Shown here: positions 54,602 to 63,271 of the stretch, one piece after another
Numbering within the stretch: the first letter of the stretch is position 1
Layout: the number at the start of each line of letters is the position of its first letter
Source of the DNA: Planctomycetota bacterium
Lineage (GTDB): Bacteria > Planctomycetota > UBA1135
DNA: 64,000 nt
NCBI GenBank assembly: GCA_008501825.1
Contig: QQUA01000010.1
Coordinates: forward strand, 60,871 to 124,870
Direction: 5' to 3'
Position numbers and translations under genes: made by a program
Notes under the pieces: generated by a model
Databases searched by the model: none
Told to the model about the DNA's origin: nothing
Seen by the model: the letters and a program-made list of their open reading frames with translations, nothing else

Positions 54602-55693
54602 ATGCTTAACACTTTGGGGAAGTGCCGCGGGCTTTGGGTCGCTATTGGAATCCTCTGCTTAGTTTCGTGCTCGACGGAGGCAGGTATAGCTCGGGCCTCC
54701 AAAGCCGGTCGAGAAAAGGGGCGTTTGGAGGGACTAAGAGATGGCAAATCCTCGGGATGGTCAGAAACTTTTGAAGATGAACGATCGCGGGCATATCTAG
54801 CTGCTGTAAGGAGGATCAAGACTGAAGGGAAACACAAATTTTTACCAGGAATTTGCTTGCTAACGGTCGCTTCAAGTTTCTTGATTGGATTTGGTTTGCA
54901 ATATGGAGTTACATACTTGCTCCGAAGGAACGGCGAATTATGTATTGATCGTGATGGTTCACGGCAGCTTAATCGGTCGATCGGATTTTTGATTGCGGCA
55001 TTGGCGCTGCATTCTTGTAAGGGTGAGCTAGATAAAGCTCACGAAAAGGCATACTTGGAAGCCTATCAAGCTGCTTTCTCTGAGGGAAAAAGTGGTGGGC
55101 GGGAGCGAGGACTTGATGTTGGGCGAACGCAAGGCCAACATGAAGGAGTAGAGGATGCGATGACTGGTCGAGCTTGGGTCCTTTACCGGCCCATGGGAGT
55201 TTGGGCGATGCTATTGGGCGTTGCAGGAGGTGTTGCGGCCCAAATCTCAGCGCTTTTTTATGCTCGGAAGACGGATCGCCTTCCGTCTCCTTTGGCCGTT
55301 GCACTGATTCCGGCAATGAAGCGGAGTGAATACTACGCATACTTGAAGAGGAAAGATGAGGCTCGTCAATTTAAAGAAGAAGAGCTAGAAAAAGCTCGCA
55401 TCAAATCGGATATTGTTACCTCGAAAATCGAGGCAAGGAAAAATGCGGAATTGAAGCGTATTAGGGCGGTTTCGACTGTAAAAGGCCTTGCCCTCGAGAG
55501 AATCCCTGAGGTTTTTTCTAGAGAATTGGATGAATTAATCGATGCTAAATACGTTTTAGTATCTTGTAACAACGGAAGCTGTCGAAAGAAGCTGAAAGTG
55601 AAAATTAAGCTGAGTGAACGTAGGGAGGAGACTCGGCGATGCCGGTGTCCAAGTTGCAAACAAATCGTGCGCTTTAAACTAAAGAATCTGTAG
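54602..55693 (+). CDS. Duplicated membrane protein with GX3 repeats and C-terminal zinc ribbon
   Basis: Family not recognised. 363 residues with about four hydrophobic segments (LWVAIGILCLVSC, FLPGICLLTVASSFLIGFGL, IGFLIAALALHSC and MGVWAMLLGVAGGVAAQI). The first half is repeated in the second: a hydrophobic stretch ending Ser-Cys, a charged helix with Gly every fourth residue, then another membrane segment. The Gly ladders are GREKGRLEGLRDGKSSG (about residues 36-52) and GKSGGRERGLDVGRTQGQ (about 160-178). Residues 255-310 are a charged helix, and the C-terminus has a zinc-ribbon pattern (CNNGSC ... CRCPSC). The first SC could be a lipobox-like site. AAAGAGG lies just before the ATG. It follows the ECF sigma gene by 72 bases. 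Confidence 0.7.
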   Translation: MLNTLGKCRGLWVAIGILCLVSCSTEAGIARASKAGREKGRLEGLRDGKSSGWSETFEDERSRAYLAAVRRIKTEGKHKFLPGICLLTVASSFLIGFGLQYGVTYLLRRNGELCIDRDGSRQLNRSIGFLIAALALHSCKGELDKAHEKAYLEAYQAAFSEGKSGGRERGLDVGRTQGQHEGVEDAMTGRAWVLYRPMGVWAMLLGVAGGVAAQISALFYARKTDRLPSPLAVALIPAMKRSEYYAYLKRKDEARQFKEEELEKARIKSDIVTSKIEARKNAELKRIRAVSTVKGLALERIPEVFSRELDELIDAKYVLVSCNNGSCRKKLKVKIKLSERREETRRCRCPSCKQIVRFKLKNL

Positions 55694-55726
55694 GCGCGGT
55701 CAGCGTCAGCATAGGAGTCAACCAAA

Positions 55727-56311
55727 GTGGAAAACCAAGAGAAAAAGTCCAAGAAGTCTAACTGGGATGCGATAGACGCCATTGCGCGGGAAAGCAATGC
55801 GCCTGACACGGTAGAGAATTTGCCACTCCCTCGAGTTGCTCCCTCGGCGGAGATTGTCGTTCCTGCTTCAGTGGGCGAACCGATTCCTTTTCCGGATCCG
55901 CCCCCTCATGGTGGATTTCGTGCGCGAATGGCCGCCGGATCGTTATCTCGTCAGGCTGCATTGAAAGAACTTCAGGCAACTTACAATGCTCGCCTGGATT
56001 ATCTTGAAAAACAACTTGGAACAGCAGTTCAAATTGGAAAAGCGCAACTCGAAGTTCAAGCAAATGAATATCTTCGAGATCTTGAAGCGAAGCATCTTGA
56101 GGCTCTTGCGGAAATCGGCATTCGCAATGAAGATGCTCGAGCTCGTGCGCTTATCAAATTAAATGACAGTACGGTTGTGCGGCTTCGGGAGGTTGAGCAG
56201 AAGGATTGGCCGGAAACGATGATCCGAGAAACCATTGCAAAAATACTTTCCAGGCAGAAGCAAACTTCCGAAAAAATAATGGCTGAGCTCGGTGGTCCAT
56301 CAGGAGCTTGA
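55727..56311 (+). CDS. Hypothetical cytoplasmic coiled-coil protein
   Basis: 194 residues, not recognised. The first 75 residues are Pro- and Asp-rich (LPLPRVAPSAEIVVPASVG, PFPDPPPHGGFRAR) and look disordered. Residues 80-190 are a long charged helix (LKELQATYNARLDYLEKQLG, EYLRDLEAKHLEALAEIG), probably a coiled coil. No signal peptide or membrane segment. The start is GTG at 55727 with AGGAG ten bases upstream. It is 33 bases after the zinc-ribbon membrane protein gene and likely in the same operon, perhaps a soluble partner of that protein. Confidence 0.65.
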   Translation: MENQEKKSKKSNWDAIDAIARESNAPDTVENLPLPRVAPSAEIVVPASVGEPIPFPDPPPHGGFRARMAAGSLSRQAALKELQATYNARLDYLEKQLGTAVQIGKAQLEVQANEYLRDLEAKHLEALAEIGIRNEDARARALIKLNDSTVVRLREVEQKDWPETMIRETIAKILSRQKQTSEKIMAELGGPSGA

Positions 56312-56444
56312 GCTCTAATTCTACAGAGTAACGATAGAACGAATGCGGGAAACATCCGAACTGAAAGTGATCGCGACCTCGAACAACTTAGCGGTGGTTT
56401 GAGTGCTGACCAAAGACGGAGAGCATGAGTTGGCAGTGTAACCA

Positions 56445-57839
56445 TCAAGGAATAATCGTGTGCTTCTGAGTGTCCGACTTGACGGAATTTGCTCCACCCA
56501 CGCCGCGTACGATCAGAGCTTGGGTATGAATGTCCAGAGCCGGTAAGCCAGGAGGTACGAAGAAATTCAAGTAAGCGAGTCCATCTGCTTGTGCTGGTGC
56601 GGTTCCTAGAATCTGAACGGGTGGGAGGATGTCCAGGCACAATCCACCAGCGGCCGGAATGCAAGGTCCCGGGCCGATTCCAGCGAGGGAATAAACAAAG
56701 TGGGCGAGTTCACCTGGAAGCGCTCCCCATACTCGGAGTTCAAGCGGCTGTCCGCTTTGAATTGGATCCAACGCCAAGCGAATATTTCCGGCGATGATTG
56801 CATCCGGCTCGCTGAGATCCGCAAGGCTGACTCCAGGATCCAAAAGCACGGTTCCCATTACTTCGATGGAACTTCCTGCCTGGAGGACCGGCCCTACGGC
56901 TGCATTCCCTCGTAGGTCAATGACCCCAGTCGGGCCAGCGTGGACAACCAGAGTTTCATCTGCAACATAAGCGCCCGGGAAAGAACCCGTAAGGTCGATG
57001 ACTTGGCCATTGCCTGACATCAAAGCGATCACCGATCCCGTCATGGGTTCCGTTCCGGAATCGGACCCCAGGTCGTTCAGGGCAAGCACATTGGCACTCC
57101 CTCTCTTTCCAACCGGACTTCCGATACCGCCGGGTCCACCTCGAATGTTTTTCCTACCTTGAACTTTGGCTTTATTGCCCTGAGCGTCCTTTATGGTTTC
57201 CGCAGTGACGTGGCCACCGGGGCCGCCCCGGTCGTTTCCCGTTGGCGGCATTTGACCGCCGGTACCCCCTAGAATCCGTCCGTTCCGGGTGTCGATCTCC
57301 AGGGCTTTTACGTAGGTGTTTCCGCCATCTCCGCCTCCGCCGAGGCCACCGGTGATGTTGTGGCCGTGGCCGCCTTGAATCGTTCCGTCGTTGTGGATCG
57401 CTCCCTTGGCCGCAATCAAGGTCGTTTTGCCGCCTTCCGGAGAATTTAATGTGCCTGCTCCACCCTCAATGGTGACTTTGTCGCCGACCGTGATGTCTCC
57501 ATCAGTGGCGGTGATATGGACTTCGCCGCTCGCCTCACTGGAGGTCAAAGTGGTAGTCGTGCCTCCGGTGAGGGTTAAGGATTTCACCTCGATAGCCTTG
57601 GACACCTCTACGCTTGAACCTGCCGGAACGGTGACGTCGTCCCCGTCGCCCGGCTCGCCCATAGGGAGCCAGTTATTGCCGTCGTGCCAATCTCCGTTCG
57701 CAGGGCCATTCCAAGTCTTTGGCACCAGGGTCATATTGAAAGCTCCGATTTGGAGCAGAGCCAAAGTGCACAGGAAAGCACTTCCCAGATTCCGTCGACG
57801 GAAAACCTTTCCCTGCAAGAAACGTAGGATCGCGGCCAT
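56445..57839 (-). CDS. Secreted Gly-rich repeat protein with shared C-terminal domain
   Basis: 464 residues with an N-terminal signal/anchor (LGSAFLCTLALLQIGAFNM after a basic stretch). The start of the mature part, WNGPANGDWHDGNNWLP, is the opening motif of autotransporter-like beta-solenoid proteins. Strand repeats such as VEVSKAIEVKSLTLTGG follow, then a Gly-rich middle (GGLGGGGDGGNTY, GGPGGIGSP). The C-terminal 110 residues are the beta domain shared by other secreted proteins here (YSLAGIGPGPCIPAAGGLCL, ILPPVQILGTAPAQADG). AAGGAG lies nine bases before the ATG. It is probably a surface solenoid; no catalytic residues are seen. Convergent with the coiled-coil gene. Confidence 0.82.
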   Translation of the reverse strand: MAAILRFLQGKVFRRRNLGSAFLCTLALLQIGAFNMTLVPKTWNGPANGDWHDGNNWLPMGEPGDGDDVTVPAGSSVEVSKAIEVKSLTLTGGTTTTLTSSEASGEVHITATDGDITVGDKVTIEGGAGTLNSPEGGKTTLIAAKGAIHNDGTIQGGHGHNITGGLGGGGDGGNTYVKALEIDTRNGRILGGTGGQMPPTGNDRGGPGGHVTAETIKDAQGNKAKVQGRKNIRGGPGGIGSPVGKRGSANVLALNDLGSDSGTEPMTGSVIALMSGNGQVIDLTGSFPGAYVADETLVVHAGPTGVIDLRGNAAVGPVLQAGSSIEVMGTVLLDPGVSLADLSEPDAIIAGNIRLALDPIQSGQPLELRVWGALPGELAHFVYSLAGIGPGPCIPAAGGLCLDILPPVQILGTAPAQADGLAYLNFFVPPGLPALDIHTQALIVRGVGGANSVKSDTQKHTIIP

Positions 57840-58368
57840 GGATTTCGTGCTCCTTCTTCTTAATTCACCCGTTTTGACAGTCGATTATGTTTAGAAAGCA
57901 CGAGTTTTTTACTTTTGACCGAAAAATCTTTGCCTCAGGTCAGATTTTCAATTCGCTTTGGCTGCAAATTGATGGAGTCGCAACGCTTTCTTGAACCCAT
58001 GGACGTTATGAGGAACCTTCAAAATACTCGGTCATGGTAAGCTGGCAATGATAGTGCCCTGTATATATAACGTGCGGATTCGTCAGAGCTTACAACAAAT
58101 GATCGAGCTGTTGTGAGGGCCCGAAATTAGGAATTTGCAAAATTACTGCATTTGACCCGGCAATTCCCCAGGATGGGAAGCAGAGGAGCTTCTGAAGCTT
58201 TTCATCCACCTTCCAGCTTCCCGTTACTTTAAGATGACTCAATTGGGGGAGCATGCACAGTTCTTCACAGTTTCGAGGCTCGGCATTTACCCTCCAAATG
58301 GATAAAGATAGAGACGATTTCCTAAAATCTCGCATGTAACTAGAAGCGCTGCTGAAGCCCTTGAAGTC
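57840..58368. other. Divergent intergenic region, no gene seen
   Basis: This 529-base A/T-rich stretch (including a TATATATAA run near 58062) lies between the starts of the Gly-rich protein and the GT-C-like protein. The minus-strand frame at 58090-58548 overlaps the next gene's start and encodes no recognisable protein. Promoters for both genes are expected here. Confidence 0.45.
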
Positions 58369-60270
58369 ATGGATATTGGTCAAGAAGAACTGCCGATGAA
58401 TGATCGGACTCAGAATCGCAGGAGCGCTTGGCTGGCGCTCGGCTTTTTTTTGGTCCTCTCCGTTGCCGCGAACTTGCCCATCGCTCTGGACCTTAGCAAT
58501 AACTTTGCAGCGCCTCGGGGAGATTTTGCGGTCGGATTCTGGAATCAATGGTGGGTGGCGAGCTCCTTCGCCGATGGTTCCAATCCGTTCTTTTGCGATC
58601 TACTTTTATACCCCGATGGAGTGAGTCTGCATTGGCGTGACATGCCGATCCTCGGAAACGCGATCGGCACTCCGATTGCCTGGTTGTTCGGAACTGCGGT
58701 TGCATACAACGTCGTTTACTTGCTCACCTTCGTTTTCGCCGGCCTTGGAGCTTATTTATTGGCAAGATATGTGACCGGTTCCCATCTGGCTGGCCTGGCA
58801 GGAGGGGTGGCTTATTCGTTTGTTCCCGGGCACTTCATTAGCTATAGTCAACAGTCTTCCAGTCACGTCCAGTGGTTACCGTTTCTAATCCTGAGTCTGC
58901 TAAAGCTTCGGGACCAGGGCCGTTTTCGATACGGATTCTGGGCTGGTATCTGGCTGGCTTGTATGTTTCACAGCAATATTTACTATGGCTTTTACTCGGC
59001 CCTGGCGTCGTTCGCTCTTTGGGCTTTCTACATGCTGTGGGCAGGCGAGTTGCGCGCTACGAGAAAGGTATGGACGCTCGGTCTGGTGCTTTGCTGGCTG
59101 ACCACCTTCGCTTTTTTTGCTCCCCGAGGCATTCCGATGCTTCTTGAACTTCAAGGGGAAGGGTTACAAGCGACGGCGCCCGGCACTCGAGCCGACCTTC
59201 TCGGCGTGGCCCTTCTTCTTTCTCCCACAGAGCAGCCCGTCCTCGTGGGCTGGATGAGCTTCTTTGGCTACACGGTCGCGACTGGAGCCATTCTGGCGAC
59301 CTTCGGTTCGATGCGCCGAACCACAATGATCTGGTGGTTCCTCTTCGCCTTTTTCTTCTTAATTGGACTGGGCACAAACCTGCGCATTGGCGGACACGAG
59401 TTCCTAGGCTCTCCGATGCCGGTGGACATCTTGCGGCGCATTCCGTTTCTGGGCACTTTGAGGGCTTACCACCGAGCAAACCTCATCTCGGTCCTTGCCC
59501 TCGCAATGCTCTTTGCATGTTTCGTCAAGGCTCTCGCCGGACGAAGCGATAAACGTCCGATCGGCAGGCGAGTAGCGGCAGCTCTTGGAGTGACCGGAAT
59601 TGCTATCGTCGAGCTTTGGCCGACCGCCTGGCAAGCTTACCCGATGGAGGCGCCTGACTTTTATGCGAAGCTGAAACAGGATCGAGATGATCGTTCCGTC
59701 CTCGCGTTGCCGCTCGATTCTTACCCCGTCATGAACCGGGCGATGCTTCTCCAAACCGTACATGGCAAACCATTGGTGGGGTGTTTCTGCGGTCGCCCAA
59801 ACCCAAACCATCGCGCCAGGCTTATGGAGGTGGAGTTCTTCTCTCGATTACTGAAACTGAACCATCCCGAGGAGCATGGGGAGCAATCCATGGTTCTTGA
59901 TCAGGAGAAGATCAAAAACATGCAACGAGAGTTGCGAGAGCGGCAGGTTGGCGCTGTGGTCCTAGACGGGCGCTATCTTCTCCCTGTCACCTCGGAAGGC
60001 TTTAATCGACTGGAAGGAATCCAGGGACGCGGTTATTTCCGGCCCAAGCTGGCGAAGTCTACTTACTTCTCCCCGATCTGGTGGGGGCCGCTTCGCAATC
60101 GCCTGCTGCGGCCGGCGGTGGGGCCGCAACTCGCTGAGGATTCGGACGCAGAGCAGGAGCCGGGATCAAGCCTGCCCATAGTGACCTTTCTTGAGTCGGT
60201 CCTCGGGGCTCACGATCAATCTCTTCCCGACGGTTCCCGCGTTTGGTTCGTCTCGCAGGACGAGGACTGA
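58369..60270 (+). CDS. Multi-pass membrane protein, GT-C glycosyltransferase-like
   Basis: 633 residues with about ten to twelve hydrophobic segments between residues 20 and 420 and a soluble C-terminal region of about 200 residues. The first loop after TM1 carries an acidic pair in APRGDFAVGFWNQWW, as in GT-C enzymes that use lipid-phosphate-linked sugars, but no family signature is certain. The C-terminal part (VLALPLDSYPVMNRAMLLQTVHGKPLVG) resembles that of uncharacterised planctomycete and acidobacterial membrane proteins. A GT2 transferase of the dolichyl-phosphate-sugar synthase type is encoded convergently next to it and could make its lipid-linked donor. ATG 58369 or 58396 can start. 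Exact reaction unknown. Confidence 0.72.
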   Translation: MDIGQEELPMNDRTQNRRSAWLALGFFLVLSVAANLPIALDLSNNFAAPRGDFAVGFWNQWWVASSFADGSNPFFCDLLLYPDGVSLHWRDMPILGNAIGTPIAWLFGTAVAYNVVYLLTFVFAGLGAYLLARYVTGSHLAGLAGGVAYSFVPGHFISYSQQSSSHVQWLPFLILSLLKLRDQGRFRYGFWAGIWLACMFHSNIYYGFYSALASFALWAFYMLWAGELRATRKVWTLGLVLCWLTTFAFFAPRGIPMLLELQGEGLQATAPGTRADLLGVALLLSPTEQPVLVGWMSFFGYTVATGAILATFGSMRRTTMIWWFLFAFFFLIGLGTNLRIGGHEFLGSPMPVDILRRIPFLGTLRAYHRANLISVLALAMLFACFVKALAGRSDKRPIGRRVAAALGVTGIAIVELWPTAWQAYPMEAPDFYAKLKQDRDDRSVLALPLDSYPVMNRAMLLQTVHGKPLVGCFCGRPNPNHRARLMEVEFFSRLLKLNHPEEHGEQSMVLDQEKIKNMQRELRERQVGAVVLDGRYLLPVTSEGFNRLEGIQGRGYFRPKLAKSTYFSPIWWGPLRNRLLRPAVGPQLAEDSDAEQEPGSSLPIVTFLESVLGAHDQSLPDGSRVWFVSQDED

Positions 60271-60295
60271 GGTCGCCAACGCTCGATGCTTCGCG

Positions 60296-61165
60296 CTAGC
60301 TGCTGCGTCGATGCTCGAAGGCCGTTTTTGCAAGGTCGATGCAGGCTTTGACCATCTCGAACGTCCCGAGTTTGGACCCGGACGGATTGATGCACTGTCG
60401 CAGTGGAACTTCCGCCATTTCGTGGTTCGGGTTGGTTCCTTCGCGCAGGAGTCGTCCGAGTAATTCCACGTCGAACGCCCAGCGCGAACGAAACGGTTTG
60501 GCCAGCGCTGCTCTCAGGGATGGCGTGTCACGAAAAACTTTTGCGCCGCACTGGGTGTCGTAGACAGTCAGCTTCAGTGCAAAAGAAGCGAGGGTGGCAA
60601 AAACGCGGCTCAGGATATGCCGCACAAAAGTGCGTTCAATATTCGAACCCAGCAACGCCACCCGTGAGCCCATGACCACGGCGAGGTTTCGATTGATGAT
60701 CGTATCGACCAGACGCCCCATCTCCTTTGCGGGGATCGGCAAGTCAGCGTCGATGAATCCGACGATTTCGGGGTTTTGATCGAGTGCAGCCAGCATGCCA
60801 CTACGAACGGCCTCGCCTTTCCCGCGATTCTTAACCATCGAATCAACAGCGACTCGATCCGAATAGTTCGCCGCGAATTGATCCAGCAATGCTTTCGTGC
60901 TGTCATTCGATCCGTCATCCACTAACCGCAGTGAGATGCGGTCGTCCTCCAGGAGCCGCGAATATCCCTTAATGGGGAACCGCTCAGCCTCGTTGTAGCA
61001 CGGAACGACAAGGACTATGTCGGATGTGCCAATATTGTCAGATTCACGGAATTTTCGTCTTGCAGAATCCTTCTCGGCTTTTGGGAAAGGAGTCGAAAAC
61101 CGGAAAGGTTTGCTAAGAGTTTTATTGAGATCCTGGGTGATCTCTTTGCTTGTTTGGTTGGTCAT
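60296..61165 (-). CDS. Family 2 glycosyltransferase, polyprenyl/dolichyl-phosphate glucosyltransferase-like
   Basis: 289 residues. The GT2 fold is clear: VLVVPCYNEAERFP (nucleotide-sugar strand), LRLVDDGSNDSTKALLDQF, KNRGKGEAVRSGMLAA, the DXD-type FIDADLPIP and MGSRVALLGSNIERT, followed by QCGAKVFR. This is the pattern of dolichyl-phosphate beta-glucosyltransferase/DPM-like enzymes, which make lipid-phosphate sugars from nucleotide sugars. No C-terminal membrane pair is present, so it is probably membrane-associated rather than integral. The ATG at 61165 is preferred to a TTG at 61183; GAGGA lies upstream. It is convergent with the GT-C-like protein gene. Confidence 0.87.
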   Translation of the reverse strand: MTNQTSKEITQDLNKTLSKPFRFSTPFPKAEKDSARRKFRESDNIGTSDIVLVVPCYNEAERFPIKGYSRLLEDDRISLRLVDDGSNDSTKALLDQFAANYSDRVAVDSMVKNRGKGEAVRSGMLAALDQNPEIVGFIDADLPIPAKEMGRLVDTIINRNLAVVMGSRVALLGSNIERTFVRHILSRVFATLASFALKLTVYDTQCGAKVFRDTPSLRAALAKPFRSRWAFDVELLGRLLREGTNPNHEMAEVPLRQCINPSGSKLGTFEMVKACIDLAKTAFEHRRSS

Positions 61166-61218
61166 GGGAAATGTCCTCGGCAAGTTCAGTTAGACTTCGA
61201 TTGTGAAATGAACTCAAT

Positions 61219-61235
61219 AATTTTTCAGAAAAATT
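61219..61235. promoter_or_regulatory. A/T-rich palindrome upstream of the GT2 gene
   Basis: AATTTTTC and GAAAAATT flank a single A, a perfect 17-base dyad about 54 bases upstream of the GT2 start. The one-base centre rules out a hairpin and suggests a protein-binding site, but A/T-rich dyads arise by chance. Confidence 0.28.
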
Positions 61236-61367
61236 TGGATTCGTGAATTTTTTGTGCCAGATTTTGGTACAGGCTCTGGGGCTTGTTGGCTGGGGGGGGA
61301 TGTGAATTGCGGAGACAAAGCAATTGGAGAAGGCGAAATTCTGCAGAAAACTGCCCGGTTTCGGATT

Positions 61368-61919
61368 TCATGAAAAGTTTTGCAACAAAGTAAAAGAGGC
61401 GCCTCCAGTGACGGCCAAGACGGAGAGAACATAGAGAAAAGCCATCTTGTTGGGCTGGATCCCGAATGCGAAGCAATGGAGGGAATCGTGGTACCGCACC
61501 CGAATTGAGACCAATTGGAGGCCTTCCAGCAGCGCTCTTTCCGAGAACTTCTTTAGCTCGGTTTCATGCCCGGGGCCAAGGTCGCTCGAAGCCGCGACGA
61601 CTGGTTGGTGAAGGCCATTCTCGATGATGGCCCACTTCTCAAGGTCTTGGCTTGGATCCGAGGCGATGAGCCCTGTGACAAAGAGGCAGAGAGCGCCAAA
61701 GGCCAAATATTTGTATTCGATTAAAAACTCAGGCAAGCTTTGGTCCCAATTGCCGCTCGCCAACATGGACAAGACCCATCCCAATATCGGGCCAGCAATC
61801 CCAGCATAGAGCCCGAATGTTTTTAGAGTTCTCCTTGATGCTGCATTTCGGTAGGTGCGCAGTTCCTGGACGTATCGAGATGCTGCTTCCTCGGTTTCAA
61901 ACGGTCCGCTTGCCAACAT
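61368..61919 (-). CDS. Small membrane protein of unknown function
   Basis: 183 residues, not recognised. Three hydrophobic segments: LYAGIAGPILGWVLSML, YLAFGALCLFVTGLIA and FLYVLSVLAVTGGASFTLL. The loops are charged, and a segment between the second and third (ETELKKFSERALLEGLQLVSIRVRYHD) may be soluble. The ATG at 61919 has AGAGGTGA upstream and lies 14 bases after the MOSC gene stop; the longer frame would overlap that gene. Probably co-transcribed with it. Confidence 0.7.
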   Translation of the reverse strand: MLASGPFETEEAASRYVQELRTYRNAASRRTLKTFGLYAGIAGPILGWVLSMLASGNWDQSLPEFLIEYKYLAFGALCLFVTGLIASDPSQDLEKWAIIENGLHQPVVAASSDLGPGHETELKKFSERALLEGLQLVSIRVRYHDSLHCFAFGIQPNKMAFLYVLSVLAVTGGASFTLLQNFS

Positions 61920-61932
61920 CGGATTCACCTCT

Positions 61933-62673
61933 TTATGCCATGGTAACGGGGTCGTTGGGGCGGACGATGCCTTCCCGAAGTACCGCAGCGTACACGCCGG
62001 CGTAGCCATCGTGTTTCTTGCCGACCGTGGCCAAGACTGGGGAGTTCTCCTCGGCCGTTTCCGGATCCAGGCTCAGGATTTTGCAACGAAAATCGCGCTT
62101 TGAAATGTAAAGGATCACTTCTTCGCCAATCATCAGCTTTTGGCCGACGAGTTCGTCCTCGTAAAAGGCTTTGCCCGATTCGCTCCAATCGATGTAGAGG
62201 TTTGCTCGAAAACGGCGAGGGTCTAAGTCAAGCTCGCACTCTTTGGACAGCCTATTGATGGTCTGAGTACTGACCAAGGACACAGGGCAAGTATCCACCA
62301 TGCCGCGGTCGGAATACCGGATGCGAAGGTCTCGGCCGGAATCCGAGTGCAGTCGCTCGATGAGCTCGGCGTCGCCGAGATTGAAGGTGACGCGATCAGG
62401 TGTCACGATCTCGACGGTCTTCGCATCGATCTCCGGATGCTTAATTTCGGTTGAAAGAGAACCGGAGGAGTAACGAGCGGAGTAGGTCAAGAGGCTGGGG
62501 CATTGCCGCGCGGTCAACCAAGGGCGATTGACCGGGCGTTCTGAGTCGATCAGAGCGAACCAGCGATCTCCCACGAGCCCCGAGTAGGACACGAAGGCCT
62601 CGTCGACCTGCTCCCCGCCCATGCTCTTAAGGGGGAACCTCCATACGCTCTGGACCTTTCCAATTGCTTGCAT
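61933..62673 (-). CDS. MOSC-domain protein, YcbX-like
   Basis: 246 residues. The N-terminal MOSC_N part (VQSVWRFPLKSMGGEQVDEAFVS, GLVGDRWFALID) and the C-terminal MOSC barrel (CPVSLVSTQTINRLSKE, DPRRFRANLYID, KRDFRCKILSLDPET) match YcbX/molybdenum-cofactor-sulfurase C-terminal proteins. The Cys of KRDFRCK is the conserved MOSC cysteine proposed to carry sulfur or bind the molybdenum cofactor. YcbX-type proteins reduce N-hydroxylated compounds using molybdenum cofactor and a reductase partner; none is seen nearby. The start is ATG at 62673. Confidence 0.88.
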   Translation of the reverse strand: MQAIGKVQSVWRFPLKSMGGEQVDEAFVSYSGLVGDRWFALIDSERPVNRPWLTARQCPSLLTYSARYSSGSLSTEIKHPEIDAKTVEIVTPDRVTFNLGDAELIERLHSDSGRDLRIRYSDRGMVDTCPVSLVSTQTINRLSKECELDLDPRRFRANLYIDWSESGKAFYEDELVGQKLMIGEEVILYISKRDFRCKILSLDPETAEENSPVLATVGKKHDGYAGVYAAVLREGIVRPNDPVTMA

Positions 62674-63271
62674 CGGGGGTATTCTCGCCAATTCTATGCT
62701 ATTGTGCCATAGTTCGGCATGCCGATTAATGCGCTGGACAGCTGCTATGAGGAAAGAAGTAAAATTAGTAAGGTTCTAGGATATTGCAATTCGAATTTTT
62801 GAGACCGCGGCCTTGTGTGTCATGGAACAACTGGAGCCAACTGAAACCCCTTCGAGGTATTTGCAATCCTAGGCGCGCGGGCTGGGTCACGCAGGCCCAC
62901 ATTTACAACTTGAATTTTTCCAGTGTTGTGAAGATTGTCCGTAGTAGCCATAATTGGCTAGTCATTAGTCTCATGAGGTTCGCAACCATGACTTCAAAAG
63001 TCTTCTCGTTTACGGCATTTCAATGGATCCTTCCGTTCCTATCAGTGAATTGGTGCTTTCCAGATAACCTTGGAGGAAGCCGAAAGTAAAAAATAGAAGG
63101 AATTCTGGGAAATGAAATGTCGAATACGGGCAGAGTGGAAATGACAGCGGTGAATTGCCATTCCTCGGCATCCGGAATCCAGGTGAAGCGGACAAGAGAT
63201 CCCTCGAACTGATTCCTCGAGAAAGTCGAAAGGTGTAATTTGATGGTCAAATTAACCAATTTTCCTTCGCC
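62674..63271. other. Intergenic region with one palindrome, no convincing gene
   Basis: This 598-base stretch separates the MOSC gene from the truncated membrane-protein gene. The plus-strand frame at 62784-63089 has no ribosome-binding site or recognisable domain. Apart from the palindrome at 63237-63253 nothing was identified. Confidence 0.45.
63237..63253. promoter_or_regulatory. Palindrome just upstream of the 63272 gene
   Basis: AATTTGA and TCAAATT match perfectly around TGG, ending 18 bases before the start codon. It could be an operator or a hairpin in the leader where no Shine-Dalgarno sequence is visible. Confidence 0.35.

Noticed and set aside
58090..58548. 152-codon minus-strand frame before the GT-C-like gene
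   Set aside because: It overlaps the start of a well-supported gene on the other strand and has no recognisable domain or start signal.
62784..63089. 101-codon plus-strand frame after the MOSC gene
   Set aside because: No ribosome-binding site, odd composition and no domain.
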